Part shown: positions 45,385 to 54,114 of the stretch, piece after piece
Layout of the letters: the number at the start of each line of letters is the position of its first letter
Position numbering within the stretch: position 1 is the stretch's first letter
NCBI RefSeq assembly: GCF_026723765.1
Contig: NZ_CP113524.1
Span: forward strand, 1,411,001-1,475,000
Direction: 5' to 3'
Source: Lacrimispora xylanolytica
GTDB lineage: Bacteria; Bacillota; Clostridia; Lachnospirales; Lachnospiraceae
DNA length: 64,000 nucleotides
Translations under genes and position numbers: made by a program
The notes under the pieces: model-generated
Told to the model about the DNA's origin: nothing
Databases searched by the model: none
The model's input: only the letters and a program-made list of their open reading frames with translations

Positions 45385-46121
45385 CACTTGTTACGGGAAG
45401 CTCCAGAGGAATCGGGAAAGTAATTGCTGAAAAACTACTGTTAGAAGGCTACACGGTGTATCTTCATTATTGCATGAATGAGGAAATAGCAAAGAATACG
45501 TATATGGATTTTTTGAAACGGGATCTGAAAGCAAAGCTGATTTGTTCTGATATATCAAATGAAGAAGAAATAAAACAGATGTTTCAAACAATTCAGGAAG
45601 AATCGGGATATTTAGATGTACTCATAAACAATGCAGCAACTGGAGTCCATAAGAACATTACAGATATCAGAAAGAGAGATTGGGATTTTACATTTGAGGT
45701 AAATGCAAGAGGAACATTTCTCTGCAGTAAATATGCAGTTCCTTTGATGAAAGCAGGTACTAAAGGTTATAAAGCAATTGTGAATATCACCAGTACGGGA
45801 AGCCAAAGATTTATTCCAGGATATTCTCTTATAGGAGGAACCAAAGCCTACATAGAAAATCTTACGAAGTATCTGGCATGTGAATTATCCGGCTATGGAA
45901 TTAACGTAAATGCGGTTTCAGGAGGCTTGGTTGAAACAGACTCTTTAAACTATTTTCAGGACAAAAAGCTGGTAATGGAAGAATTTATAAAGAGAGTTCC
46001 AGCTGGACGCATGGTTTTACCGGAGGACATTGCAAATTTGGTATTAGTTCTATGCGATTCAAAGTCTGAGATGATAAGAGGGCAGACGATTATCGTAGAC
46101 GGAGGGGCATCTTTGGTTTGA
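45372..46121 (+). CDS. FabL-like enoyl-ACP reductase
   Basis: ATG 45372 gives 249 residues. The Rossmann start is LVTGSSRGIGKVIAEKLL. The active-site Tyr and Lys (Tyr 151, Lys 158) are seven apart in YSLIGGTK, the Y-x6-K spacing of enoyl reductases, not the Y-x3-K of ketoreductases. The tail NVNAVSGGLVETDSL and SEMIRGQTIIVDGG resembles Bacillus FabL closely. It should saturate enoyl groups with NADPH, so the operon can run full reductive cycles. It overlaps the KASIII gene. Confidence 0.88.
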   Translation: MEKIALVTGSSRGIGKVIAEKLLLEGYTVYLHYCMNEEIAKNTYMDFLKRDLKAKLICSDISNEEEIKQMFQTIQEESGYLDVLINNAATGVHKNITDIRKRDWDFTFEVNARGTFLCSKYAVPLMKAGTKGYKAIVNITSTGSQRFIPGYSLIGGTKAYIENLTKYLACELSGYGINVNAVSGGLVETDSLNYFQDKKLVMEEFIKRVPAGRMVLPEDIANLVLVLCDSKSEMIRGQTIIVDGGASLV

Positions 46122-46146
46122 AACTAAAACCCAGGAGGAGATGAAT

Positions 46147-47796
46147 ATGAAATACAATGGCAAAAACAAAAATGAATTATACACGGGAGGCAAAAGCTAT
46201 CCCGGAAAAAAGTCTCCATTTGATGTCTGGACAAGGGGAAATGTAGCGGAAGCATTTCCCGATATCATGACACCCCTAAGCTGGTCGCTGTGGGGAGAGA
46301 CTATGAATGAATTGTTAAGAAATGCTTTTCGGTATTATTCGTTTTCATCAGAGGTGAAAGAAAAATGCTTTATTATGCTGAAAAATGGGAAGCTTTACTA
46401 CAATATCGGATTGGTCAATCTTTATATGAAACGAATAGGCCTCTTCTCTATGGATGAGATTGTTGGTGGAGAAACCGCATATAAAGAGAAGAAGCAAAAG
46501 AGACGAATTCATTGGCTTAAGTTTATGGTTCATTTACCCGGCAGTATAAAAGCGGAAAAAAACAACGGGAAACTGGAAGCAGAATCCCGTCTAAAATGGA
46601 GAGAGTTTTATCGCTATCATAAGAAATGGGCTGAATTGGATTATAATTCTATGAATTTAGATGAGCTTTTTCATTTATTCAATGAAAGAATTGTCTATGG
46701 AAAAGCAAACATGCATTTACATACGGATGCGACAACCGCAGCATTTTCTAAAATGGCAATGCTCCAATGGAAGCTTAAGAAAAATGGCTATGATGATTCA
46801 AGCTTATTAAAGCTGGTAAATGATATTGAAGGGATTGAGATGGCAGAGATCAACCAGCATATGGAGCTTTTAAAAAATATGATTGAGCCATTGGAACAAA
46901 AGCAGCAGATATTGGAATGTCTAAAAGGTGAAAACTGGAAACAATCCTTGATGGATTCAGGCTTTACACAGGTCTGCATTTTTATAGAGGAAAATCTTAT
47001 CGGCAATTATGGTCACCGGGGAAAGAATGAGCTTGAAATAAAAGAACCATACTGGGCTGAAAATCCGCGTATGCTTTTAAATATGATAATTGAAAGATGT
47101 GAAAATAAAGAAGCAGGCAGGACAAGAGAACAGGAAAAAATAAATGTAGAGGATAAGAAGTTCGGGAAATTAATCGAGCAGTCCAGAACCTTTACCATGC
47201 TGAGAGAAAATAATAAACATTACTTGTATTTTATCATTGCAGAGATTAAAAGAATCATAAGAGTCATAAATACAAAATTATGCAGCACCATACCCCAAAT
47301 GGAGCAGGACGACATTTATTTTATGGAATATGAGGAGCTGGGCCGGCTGATTGGGGATATTTCTGAATTTGAGAAAATAAAGGCAAATGTTATCGTAAGA
47401 AAGAAGATATACTCTGAGTTTCTGGTAAAATGTGACGAGCCTGAAACAAAAACACCAGGAAAGAAAGTTCTTCGAGGAATACCGGCCTGCTATGGACGGG
47501 TAACGGGAAGGGTTAAGGTAATAAATCATAATTATGCCGGGGATATAAAAAAGGGAGATATTATTGTGATAAAATCCCTTGATATTAGCTGGACTCCTTT
47601 GTTTTCCGTTGCAGGAGGCCTGGTTACTGAACTGGGAGGAATCTTGTCACATGCAGCTATTATAGCAAGAGAATACAATATACCTACTATCGTTAATGTA
47701 GAGAATGCTACTTCAATCCTAAAGAATGGAGACCAGATCGTATTAGACGGAGAAACTGGAGTAATCCATTATGATAAAACTATTTCTACTTCATAA
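46147..47796 (+). CDS. PEP-synthase/Rph-like protein: middle domain plus phosphohistidine domain
   Basis: ATG 46147 is preferred, since AGGAGGAG sits directly against the ATG at 46141. The 549-residue protein ends in the swivelling phosphohistidine domain of PEP synthase, pyruvate phosphate dikinase and rifampin phosphotransferase (GGLVTELGGILSHAAIIARE, with the phospho-His 502). Before it lies a long helical middle domain like the substrate-binding part of rifampin phosphotransferase. The ATP-grasp domain that normally precedes these in one chain is absent here and is encoded at 50334-51275. The two should act together to move phosphate from ATP to a substrate. Confidence 0.82.
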   Translation: MKYNGKNKNELYTGGKSYPGKKSPFDVWTRGNVAEAFPDIMTPLSWSLWGETMNELLRNAFRYYSFSSEVKEKCFIMLKNGKLYYNIGLVNLYMKRIGLFSMDEIVGGETAYKEKKQKRRIHWLKFMVHLPGSIKAEKNNGKLEAESRLKWREFYRYHKKWAELDYNSMNLDELFHLFNERIVYGKANMHLHTDATTAAFSKMAMLQWKLKKNGYDDSSLLKLVNDIEGIEMAEINQHMELLKNMIEPLEQKQQILECLKGENWKQSLMDSGFTQVCIFIEENLIGNYGHRGKNELEIKEPYWAENPRMLLNMIIERCENKEAGRTREQEKINVEDKKFGKLIEQSRTFTMLRENNKHYLYFIIAEIKRIIRVINTKLCSTIPQMEQDDIYFMEYEELGRLIGDISEFEKIKANVIVRKKIYSEFLVKCDEPETKTPGKKVLRGIPACYGRVTGRVKVINHNYAGDIKKGDIIVIKSLDISWTPLFSVAGGLVTELGGILSHAAIIAREYNIPTIVNVENATSILKNGDQIVLDGETGVIHYDKTISTS

Positions 47797-48271
47797 AAAT
47801 GTGTATTCCCATCAGACGGTCCTCTGTATTGTTCAGTCTATCAATGCCAGGGGAATGGTGATTTATAATAAGAAAGGACAGGCTGTCATTAAACAGGCAG
47901 ATCTTTTTCTTAGTATTTCTCATTCCGGCGAATGGGCGGTAATCGGTGTAGGAGCAGAGAAGATTGGAATTGATATCCAGCATTATAAAGCCAAGAGCAG
48001 AGATTTTATAGAATATGTAACTGGTGAAACGGACATATCAGTGCCGCTGTTTAGTAAAATATGGTCCATTAAGGAAAGCTTTGTTAAATGGCTGGGCACT
48101 GGCTGGATTGGAATAGAGCCCAATGAGATTTACATAGACTTTAATTTGCAAAAGGTATACAGCAAAACAGAGACAGCCTATTTTATTACCTCTGAGATAT
48201 TTGAATCTTATGTTGTTTGTATATGCAGTGAATTATCATCTATTCTGAAAGAAAGGATCATGTTTGAATGA
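47771..48271 (+). CDS. Sfp-type 4'-phosphopantetheinyl transferase
   Basis: The 166-residue protein has the two hallmark motifs: IGIDIQ with metal Asp 68, and WSIKESFVKWLG with Glu 102, Lys 101 and Lys 106. An earlier SISHSGEWAV strand binds coenzyme A. It is shorter than Sfp (about 225) at the N-terminus. It overlaps the previous gene by 26 bases and should convert the operon's ACP to its holo form at Ser 39. Confidence 0.9.
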   Translation: MIKLFLLHKNVYSHQTVLCIVQSINARGMVIYNKKGQAVIKQADLFLSISHSGEWAVIGVGAEKIGIDIQHYKAKSRDFIEYVTGETDISVPLFSKIWSIKESFVKWLGTGWIGIEPNEIYIDFNLQKVYSKTETAYFITSEIFESYVVCICSELSSILKERIMFE

Positions 48272-49440
48272 GTAATCGTGTCTTTATAACGGGAATGGGT
48301 ATGATATCACCCCTTGGTGATGATGTGGAAGAGAACTGGAAGAACCTGATACAAAGAACAAACCACTTTATGCCCTATCAGCTGTTTAAAGGAAAGGGCA
48401 AAAAGATGGAAGAATTCTATGTTGGAAGGGTTTCGTGCAGTTTCGAACAGGAAAAATACAGTAAATTAGCGGAAGACGCTTTGGTTCAGGCAATTAAGGA
48501 TTCAGGAATCAACCCGGAGAAAAATCCTGGGAGATGCGCATTGATTATAGGCAGCAGCATAGGAAACAGCGAATACATATCTCAAAACACATCTGATCGG
48601 TACGGCAGGCTTAATTTAGACGAAGTATTACCTGAAGTTCTTGCTCATAAATTGGCTGATAAATATTTTGTGAATTCCATTGTAATGGTGATAAACAGTG
48701 CCTGTTCCTCCGCTTCAAATGCAATAGGGAAAGCATACCGGCTGATTAAAAACAATAGGATTGACTGCGCTTATGTCATCGGTATTGATGCGGTGCTTTC
48801 AGATATAGGTCTGGCCAGCTTTTCTGCATTAGGGGTACTTAGCACTGATGAATCAATGAGACCGTTTGATGTACATCATAACGGATTTATCCTAAGTGAA
48901 GGATCCGGAGCTTTAATATTGCAGCGAGAAGATCACATGAAAGAAGAGCATTTAAACACTTGTACAGAAATTATCGGGTATGGTTCCAGTTGTGATGCAT
49001 ATCACATCGTTGCTCCTGATATAAAAGGAGAGGGAGCTGCATTGTCTATGAAGAAGGCACTAAAGGATGCAGGTATAAAATCCGTAGAAGTAGACTATAT
49101 CAATTGCCATGGGACCGGAACGAAGTTAAATGATGAATCGGAATACAATGCAATGGAATTGGTTTTCAATCATTCGGTCTATGCAAGCTCAACCAAAGGA
49201 ATGACAGGTCATTTACTGGGCGCTTGCGGAATCATTGAAACAATTTTTTCCTGTCTGTCAATAAAACATAGCTTGATTCCGGGAACCGTGAATTTAAGAG
49301 ATCCCATAAAAAACAATTACATTCGATTGGTATCTGAAAATCTGCAGACAAAGTTAAATGTTGTAATGAATAACACCTTTGCCTTTGGAGGACAGAATGC
49401 GTCTCTGATATTAAAGAAGTGGGAAGGAGAATCTATTTGA
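48268..49440 (+). CDS. Ketosynthase (FabF-like) 2, full active site
   Basis: The 390-residue protein has a complete KASII triad: Cys 146 (NSACSSASNAI), His 281 (NCHGTGT), His 315 (MTGHLLGACG), and the closing FAFGGQNASLIL. It overlaps the transferase gene by four bases, and its stop overlaps the TTG of the next, degenerate ketosynthase. That makes a coupled KS/partner pair. Two different KS pairs in one operon suggest separate elongation stages or two chains. Confidence 0.94.
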   Translation: MSNRVFITGMGMISPLGDDVEENWKNLIQRTNHFMPYQLFKGKGKKMEEFYVGRVSCSFEQEKYSKLAEDALVQAIKDSGINPEKNPGRCALIIGSSIGNSEYISQNTSDRYGRLNLDEVLPEVLAHKLADKYFVNSIVMVINSACSSASNAIGKAYRLIKNNRIDCAYVIGIDAVLSDIGLASFSALGVLSTDESMRPFDVHHNGFILSEGSGALILQREDHMKEEHLNTCTEIIGYGSSCDAYHIVAPDIKGEGAALSMKKALKDAGIKSVEVDYINCHGTGTKLNDESEYNAMELVFNHSVYASSTKGMTGHLLGACGIIETIFSCLSIKHSLIPGTVNLRDPIKNNYIRLVSENLQTKLNVVMNNTFAFGGQNASLILKKWEGESI

Positions 49441-50300
49441 ATCGTATATTTATTAAAGATATCGTCTGCCTTTATCCGGACGCGGTCAGTGATTGCATAG
49501 ATACAGATTTGTATCTGCTTCCCAGGGAGAAAAGAAAGCTTGACCGGTATTCTCAAATATCCTTAGCAATCTCCAAAAAGATACATGAATGTAACCCGGA
49601 TTTTTTTGAACATGGTGAAGATATTTCTGTTTTATCAGCAACCTGTTTTGGGGCAATGAATACAATCACCGATGAAGTCGCAAGATACCATGATACAGGA
49701 CTGGTATCACCTGTTTTTATCACGAAAATACTTTCCAATATGCAAGCTGCCGTTATTGCAATTGCATTGCAGCTGAAAGGTGCTAATTATACGGTATCAA
49801 CAGGAGTAAACTCATCCTGCGATGCTGTGATAGACGGATATGAGCTAATCATGGAAAACAGAGAAGGCCGCGTAATGGTTGTTAGCAGTGATTCCTGTGA
49901 TAGCGAATTTGGAGAAGCGGTACATAGAAATTACTCCCAGGATGATGTGAAAGGCTTTGGCGAGTGCGGGGCTGCATTACTGCTGGACACACAGTCTGGA
50001 GATGGGGCCTTAGGGGAAATCACAGATATACAGAGAGGTATTCTTCATCAGAACGAAAACATTTTTAAAAGGTTAGATATAGAGGTTGAGAAGAAGGAGA
50101 AAGGAAGTCATGGTATCTACCTTAGAGAATCCAGGAAGCAGATTACTGATCTCCCGTTTTCCTCTGGTTCCCAAACAATTTTTGATATAAAAAAAGGAAT
50201 TGAGTATTGCAGAGATAACAAGGAGAAGGAGTTTATTGTATATACCATTTCTAAGAAAATGATATATAGTGCAATTACCATTCAATGCGTCCCCAATTAA
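49437..50300 (+). CDS. Degenerate, truncated ketosynthase 2 (chain-length-factor-like)
   Basis: TTG 49437, with GGAAGGAG seven bases upstream and overlapping the previous stop (TTGA), gives 287 residues. It aligns with the N-terminal half of ketosynthases, but the nucleophile position in STGVNSSCDAVIDG is Val 124. The C-terminal half with both His motifs is absent. The family comparison is with short beta-ketoacyl-synthase-like proteins of aryl-polyene loci. It is probably a structural partner for the active ketosynthase just upstream. Confidence 0.75.
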   Translation: MNRIFIKDIVCLYPDAVSDCIDTDLYLLPREKRKLDRYSQISLAISKKIHECNPDFFEHGEDISVLSATCFGAMNTITDEVARYHDTGLVSPVFITKILSNMQAAVIAIALQLKGANYTVSTGVNSSCDAVIDGYELIMENREGRVMVVSSDSCDSEFGEAVHRNYSQDDVKGFGECGAALLLDTQSGDGALGEITDIQRGILHQNENIFKRLDIEVEKKEKGSHGIYLRESRKQITDLPFSSGSQTIFDIKKGIEYCRDNKEKEFIVYTISKKMIYSAITIQCVPN

Positions 50301-50333
50301 TTACTTTTAGGATAATGAGGAGATTTATGACGT

Positions 50334-51275
50334 ATGTATGTTAGGAACTTAAAAGAGTTAAATATTCGTGACAATATAAATGTTGGTGGCAAGGCTGCAA
50401 ACCTGGGAGAATTATATTCGTTAAAAATAAATATTCCAATGGGATTTTGCATTACCTACAATGCATATGAAGACTTTATCAAGGAAAACGGAATTAATGA
50501 ATCAATAAAGCATTATCTAAGTGAAAATTTGAATGGAAAGATGTCTCTGGAAGAGTGCAGCAATTACATCTTAGAAAGTTTTTTACATGGAAACATCCCC
50601 ATTCATATAAAAATAGAGATTATCAGGGAATACAGAGCTCTGGGAAAAAAGGCATGTGTAGCAGTCAGATCCTCGGCTAATGTGGAAGATAGGAAGGAGG
50701 CAAGTTTTGCAGGGCAGCAGGATACATTTTTAAATATCTCCGGAGATTTTAATGTGTTTCAACATATAAAAAAATGCTGGGCATCCCTCTGGTCACCGAG
50801 AGCAATCGATTACAGAAGGAAAAATAATTTTGATGATCATCATATTCAAATGGCGGTTCTTATACAGAAGATGATTTCTCCTGATGCAGCAGGCGTTGTC
50901 TTTACCTGTAATCCAATGAATGATCAGAAAGGAGAAGTGCTGGTCAATTCAACATACGGCTTGGGCGAGGCAGTTGCTTCCGGTACAGTTTCTCCAGATA
51001 CATATGTTTATGATATGAACAAAAAAAGAATTATTTACAGACAAAAAGGAGGAAAAGAATATAGGTTTATTAACTCTGATAATGGTATAAAAAAGGTACT
51101 TAACAACAGGAAATTTAAGCAAACATATTCTTTAAATTATCTGAATGTTTTAAGACTCGTTAAGGTATGCAAAAAGATCGAGGGGAGATTTGGCTGTCCT
51201 CAGGACATCGAATGGGGAATTGTAAATGGAAAAATATATATTGTACAATCAAGACCGATAACGAATATAAGATAA
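50334..51275 (+). CDS. Split PEP-synthase/Rph-like ATP-grasp protein
   Basis: The 313-residue protein is just the PPDK_N-type ATP-binding domain. It has VGGKAANLGEL at the start, CVAVRSSANVEDRKEASFAG, GVVFTCNPMNDQ with VNSTYGLGEAVASGTVSPD, and it ends at IEWGIVNGKIYIVQSRPIT. In rifampin phosphotransferase and PEP synthase this domain is fused to the phosphohistidine domain, and the chain here stops exactly at that boundary. It should charge the His of the protein at 46147. GAGGAG precedes the ATG. Confidence 0.9.
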   Translation: MYVRNLKELNIRDNINVGGKAANLGELYSLKINIPMGFCITYNAYEDFIKENGINESIKHYLSENLNGKMSLEECSNYILESFLHGNIPIHIKIEIIREYRALGKKACVAVRSSANVEDRKEASFAGQQDTFLNISGDFNVFQHIKKCWASLWSPRAIDYRRKNNFDDHHIQMAVLIQKMISPDAAGVVFTCNPMNDQKGEVLVNSTYGLGEAVASGTVSPDTYVYDMNKKRIIYRQKGGKEYRFINSDNGIKKVLNNRKFKQTYSLNYLNVLRLVKVCKKIEGRFGCPQDIEWGIVNGKIYIVQSRPITNIR

Positions 51276-51366
51276 ATGAGAAAATTACAATAAGATAAGG
51301 AATTTTTACATGCTGCTAATTATGAAGATAAAACAGGATAACCTATAACCTACGGAGGTGAATAGG

Positions 51367-52083
51367 ATGAATATTGGGTTTTATACAAAAGATGTTAGTT
51401 TCATGAGCTCGATCAATAAAGTGATACATTCCCTAATCAAATCTAAATATTCCCCGTTGGAACTAAATGTCTGGGAGGATATTAAGAGCGCACTTTTCCT
51501 GATCGACGAGGAGTATTGTGATGGCTTTATCATAGATATTACCAATAATACCAAGGAAGAGTCATGTGGATTTATATCAAAGCTCATGCATCAGTATCCT
51601 CATACAAAGATAATTGTTTTAATTGATAATCTGGATTGTATCGACTGGTTCTTAAAATATAAAATATTTAAATATATGTCCAAAAAGAACATAATAAAGG
51701 AATTGGAAACCATACTTTCCATTTTGCATCATAGTGTTGCTGGTAGAAAAAACAGAACACTTGAATTAGTTACGAAAAAAAGATATGATAAAATTTATTT
51801 CAATGATATTTTATATATCAACCGGGAAGGTAAAAATGTAAACATATTTACTGCGGACAATCGCTGCGTGACTTATCGTATGAGTTTACTGCACATTTAT
51901 GAAAAATTAGACGAAAAGACCTTTATCTATGTTGATAAAGGCTGTATCGTGAACAGCTCGTTTGTAAGTGAGTTTACGGCTCAGCAGTTGCAGTTGATCA
52001 ATGGCACTAAATTACCTGTCAGCAGAGATGGGATTAAAAGACTATCAAAGCTGCTTCAATTTGATCATGTTTTAACCAATTAG
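51367..52083 (+). CDS. LytTR-domain regulator of the synthase operon
   Basis: ATG 51367 (GGAGG eight bases upstream) gives 238 residues. The last 110 (KRYDKIYFNDILYINREGKN, then DKGCIVNSSFVSEF and LPVSRDGIKRL) form a LytTR DNA-binding domain. The first 125 look like a receiver but lack the usual acidic pair. A possible phospho-Asp sits in FIIDITN. No sensor kinase is next to it. It ends the operon and probably activates it at the 21-bp-period direct repeat at 38919. Confidence 0.85.
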   Translation: MNIGFYTKDVSFMSSINKVIHSLIKSKYSPLELNVWEDIKSALFLIDEEYCDGFIIDITNNTKEESCGFISKLMHQYPHTKIIVLIDNLDCIDWFLKYKIFKYMSKKNIIKELETILSILHHSVAGRKNRTLELVTKKRYDKIYFNDILYINREGKNVNIFTADNRCVTYRMSLLHIYEKLDEKTFIYVDKGCIVNSSFVSEFTAQQLQLINGTKLPVSRDGIKRLSKLLQFDHVLTN

Positions 52084-52109
52084 ATATCATAAGTCTCATT
52101 CGTCAAGTA

Positions 52110-52709
52110 TTACTTGAATGCGGCATCCATTTTCTGCTTTTTCATAACAAAATATTCCATATTTCTATCGATCTCAGCGATTATCTCTATCACCTGATTC
52201 ATAGGATATGTGAAATTAGATTCTACCCATTTGCTGATGATAGCAAGGCAGCCCTGAACATGATAGCGGACTTTAAATTTCAATTCTTCGCTGATTTCAG
52301 AATGCTGCCATTCCTTACACCAGGTTTCCATGCATTTTTCCTCCAATAAATCATTTAAACGGGTCACAAAGCTTCCTTCCCCGTTTGTACCAAACAACAT
52401 ATGGCATATTTGCTTATTCTCCATAATGTATTCAAATATAATTTTATAAAAATGAACAGGAGGCTGGGAATAGTTTAGCATAATCAAATCATTGAGCTCT
52501 GTAACTACCTCCTCCTCCATTTGTTCGTAGAGATCGTAGATGTCTTTATAATGGGCGTAAAAGGTGGCTCTGTGAATATCCACCTTATCCGTTAATTCCC
52601 GGACTGTTATATTACGAAGGCCTTTATGCACCATTAATTCAGCAAGACCGTTTCTCAATGCTTTCTTTGTTTTTTTTACTCGTCTATCATCTTTCTCAAT
52701 CCCAGGCAT
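52110..52709 (-). CDS. TetR-family regulator (DhaS-like)
   Basis: The 199-residue protein has a TetR helix-turn-helix (ITVRELTDKVDIHRATFYAH, about residues 35-54) and a C-terminal domain of the TetR_C_33/DhaS type with many charged residues. It is convergent with the LytTR gene, so it is probably not part of the synthase operon. A palindrome 122 bases upstream may be its operator. Confidence 0.88.
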   Translation of the reverse strand: MPGIEKDDRRVKKTKKALRNGLAELMVHKGLRNITVRELTDKVDIHRATFYAHYKDIYDLYEQMEEEVVTELNDLIMLNYSQPPVHFYKIIFEYIMENKQICHMLFGTNGEGSFVTRLNDLLEEKCMETWCKEWQHSEISEELKFKVRYHVQGCLAIISKWVESNFTYPMNQVIEIIAEIDRNMEYFVMKKQKMDAAFK

Positions 52710-52830
52710 AACTGAATCCTTCTTTCCATAATTTTTGTTATTATATTGAATCGATGAACCTCATCATAGTGTAATGAAGAAAAACGACTCTAGTATAATT
52801 ATAATACACCCGTATAGCTAAAACAATCCT

Positions 52831-52847
52831 GTTTCCATCATGGAAAC
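52831..52847. promoter_or_regulatory. Perfect 17-bp palindrome GTTTCCAT-C-ATGGAAAC
   Basis: The palindrome lies in the 348-base gap between the minus-strand TetR and plus-strand GNAT genes and is followed by a T-rich stretch. It suits a TetR operator serving both genes, or a small terminator. The rest of the gap shows no clear feature beyond the AGGAGG of the GNAT gene. Confidence 0.45.
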
Positions 52848-53057
52848 GGTATTTTTTATATCCTCAGCTATTACACACCTATTTCCGACACTTTCGTATT
52901 ATTCTGCCGTTTAACAGACATTTAACGATGCAATTGAATATAGAAAAGCGACTATAATTAGAATATCATACATATGTAAAGATAAATAATAAAGCATTTA
53001 TTAGCAGAGGGAATGGTTTGATCAATTTCAGAAAAATAATCGATAGGAGGAAAAAGA

Positions 53058-53708
53058 ATGATACGTTATAGAAGACCGAAATATGAAGAATTAAAAGATA
53101 TCGCAAGAATGTGCGCCTTAACATTTAGTGATTATCCCATTTGTAATGATATAAAAAGTGGGTTCCCCAATTTAGATACCTTTCTAGACTTTATGAATGA
53201 TGTGTATTATGTTTATATCAGGGCTTATTTTAGAAAGAGCGAGTTTTTTGTAGGTGAGGATAATGGGAAAGTGAGGAGCTTTGCTGTTTTGGTACGCCCA
53301 CGCAGTTCTAAGGTGGGGCTGGTGGATTACTTCCGATCCGGTGCACACTTGTTATTAAAAAAAGTCAGCCTGCCAAGACTGTTAAGTTTTTTAAATGTTC
53401 TTGAACAAGGGCACAAACCGTGCAGTGGAATTAAGGAGCACTCCTGGCTCCTGGAGTCATTAGCAGTAGACAGATCCTTAAGAGGCCAGCAATTGGGGTC
53501 TAGAATGCTGAATGAATGTATTATACCATATATAAAAGATCATAGCATTGGTAACAAACCAGAAACATTTCTTACATTTACAAATACGGAAAGAAATAAA
53601 AAGTTTTATATAAAAAATGGGTTCTCCGAATTCGATTACAAAACCATACCGATGAAAGATTCGTCGATTGGTAATTGGAGTTTCCGTATGACCATTAACC
53701 CTGGCTGA
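53058..53708 (+). CDS. GNAT-family acetyltransferase
   Basis: The 216-residue protein has the acetyl-CoA-binding motif A (LAVDRSLRGQQLGSRMLNEC) at about residues 135-155 and the motif B strand FYIKNGFSEFDY. It resembles GNATs that modify small molecules. AGGAGG precedes the ATG. It stands alone, facing away from TetR. Confidence 0.88.
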   Translation: MIRYRRPKYEELKDIARMCALTFSDYPICNDIKSGFPNLDTFLDFMNDVYYVYIRAYFRKSEFFVGEDNGKVRSFAVLVRPRSSKVGLVDYFRSGAHLLLKKVSLPRLLSFLNVLEQGHKPCSGIKEHSWLLESLAVDRSLRGQQLGSRMLNECIIPYIKDHSIGNKPETFLTFTNTERNKKFYIKNGFSEFDYKTIPMKDSSIGNWSFRMTINPG

Positions 53709-53774
53709 TAAATCATATTTCTTTGTCATATATATTACCAAAGCTGATAATGAGTTCTATCTAAAATAGTATTT

Positions 53775-53838
53775 AAATGCTCCTATTAAGGTAATCGAGT
53801 GAATGAATAAAGCTAGTCACTTAATTGGGAGCATTTTT
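53775..53838 (+). terminator. Intrinsic terminator after GNAT gene
   Basis: AAATGCTCC-TATTAAG (53775-53790) pairs with CTTAATTGGGAGCATTT (53820-53836), followed by TT. The remaining sequence to 54114 is plain except for the AGGAGG site of the next gene. Confidence 0.75.
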
Positions 53839-54114
53839 ACGCAAATATTTGGATAAAAATTGAATTTATTCTTGTAAGTATTTAAAAGCTGTAGTACAAT
53901 AGAAACAGAACATACATTCGATGTTGGAAAAACCATTCGATCAATCATAGATACATAATGATTTCCTTTCAATTTAAGTAACGCAAACCACCCATACAAA
54001 ACAGACCCATAAGAAAACTGCTGATAGTAATATAAAATTAATAAGTGGAAAATCGAAAATCTCATTCAGTTAGGGTAGATTTTCAGGTTATATTATTTTA
54101 AGGAGGGTATAAAG

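Noticed and set aside
39076-51275. Operon as an aryl-polyene cluster
   Set aside because: Short degenerate ketosynthases and hotdog genes recall it, but a FabL-like enoyl reductase, an acyltransferase and the phosphotransferase halves do not fit, and the ammonia-lyase, glycosyl/acyltransferase and outer-membrane genes of that pathway are missing.
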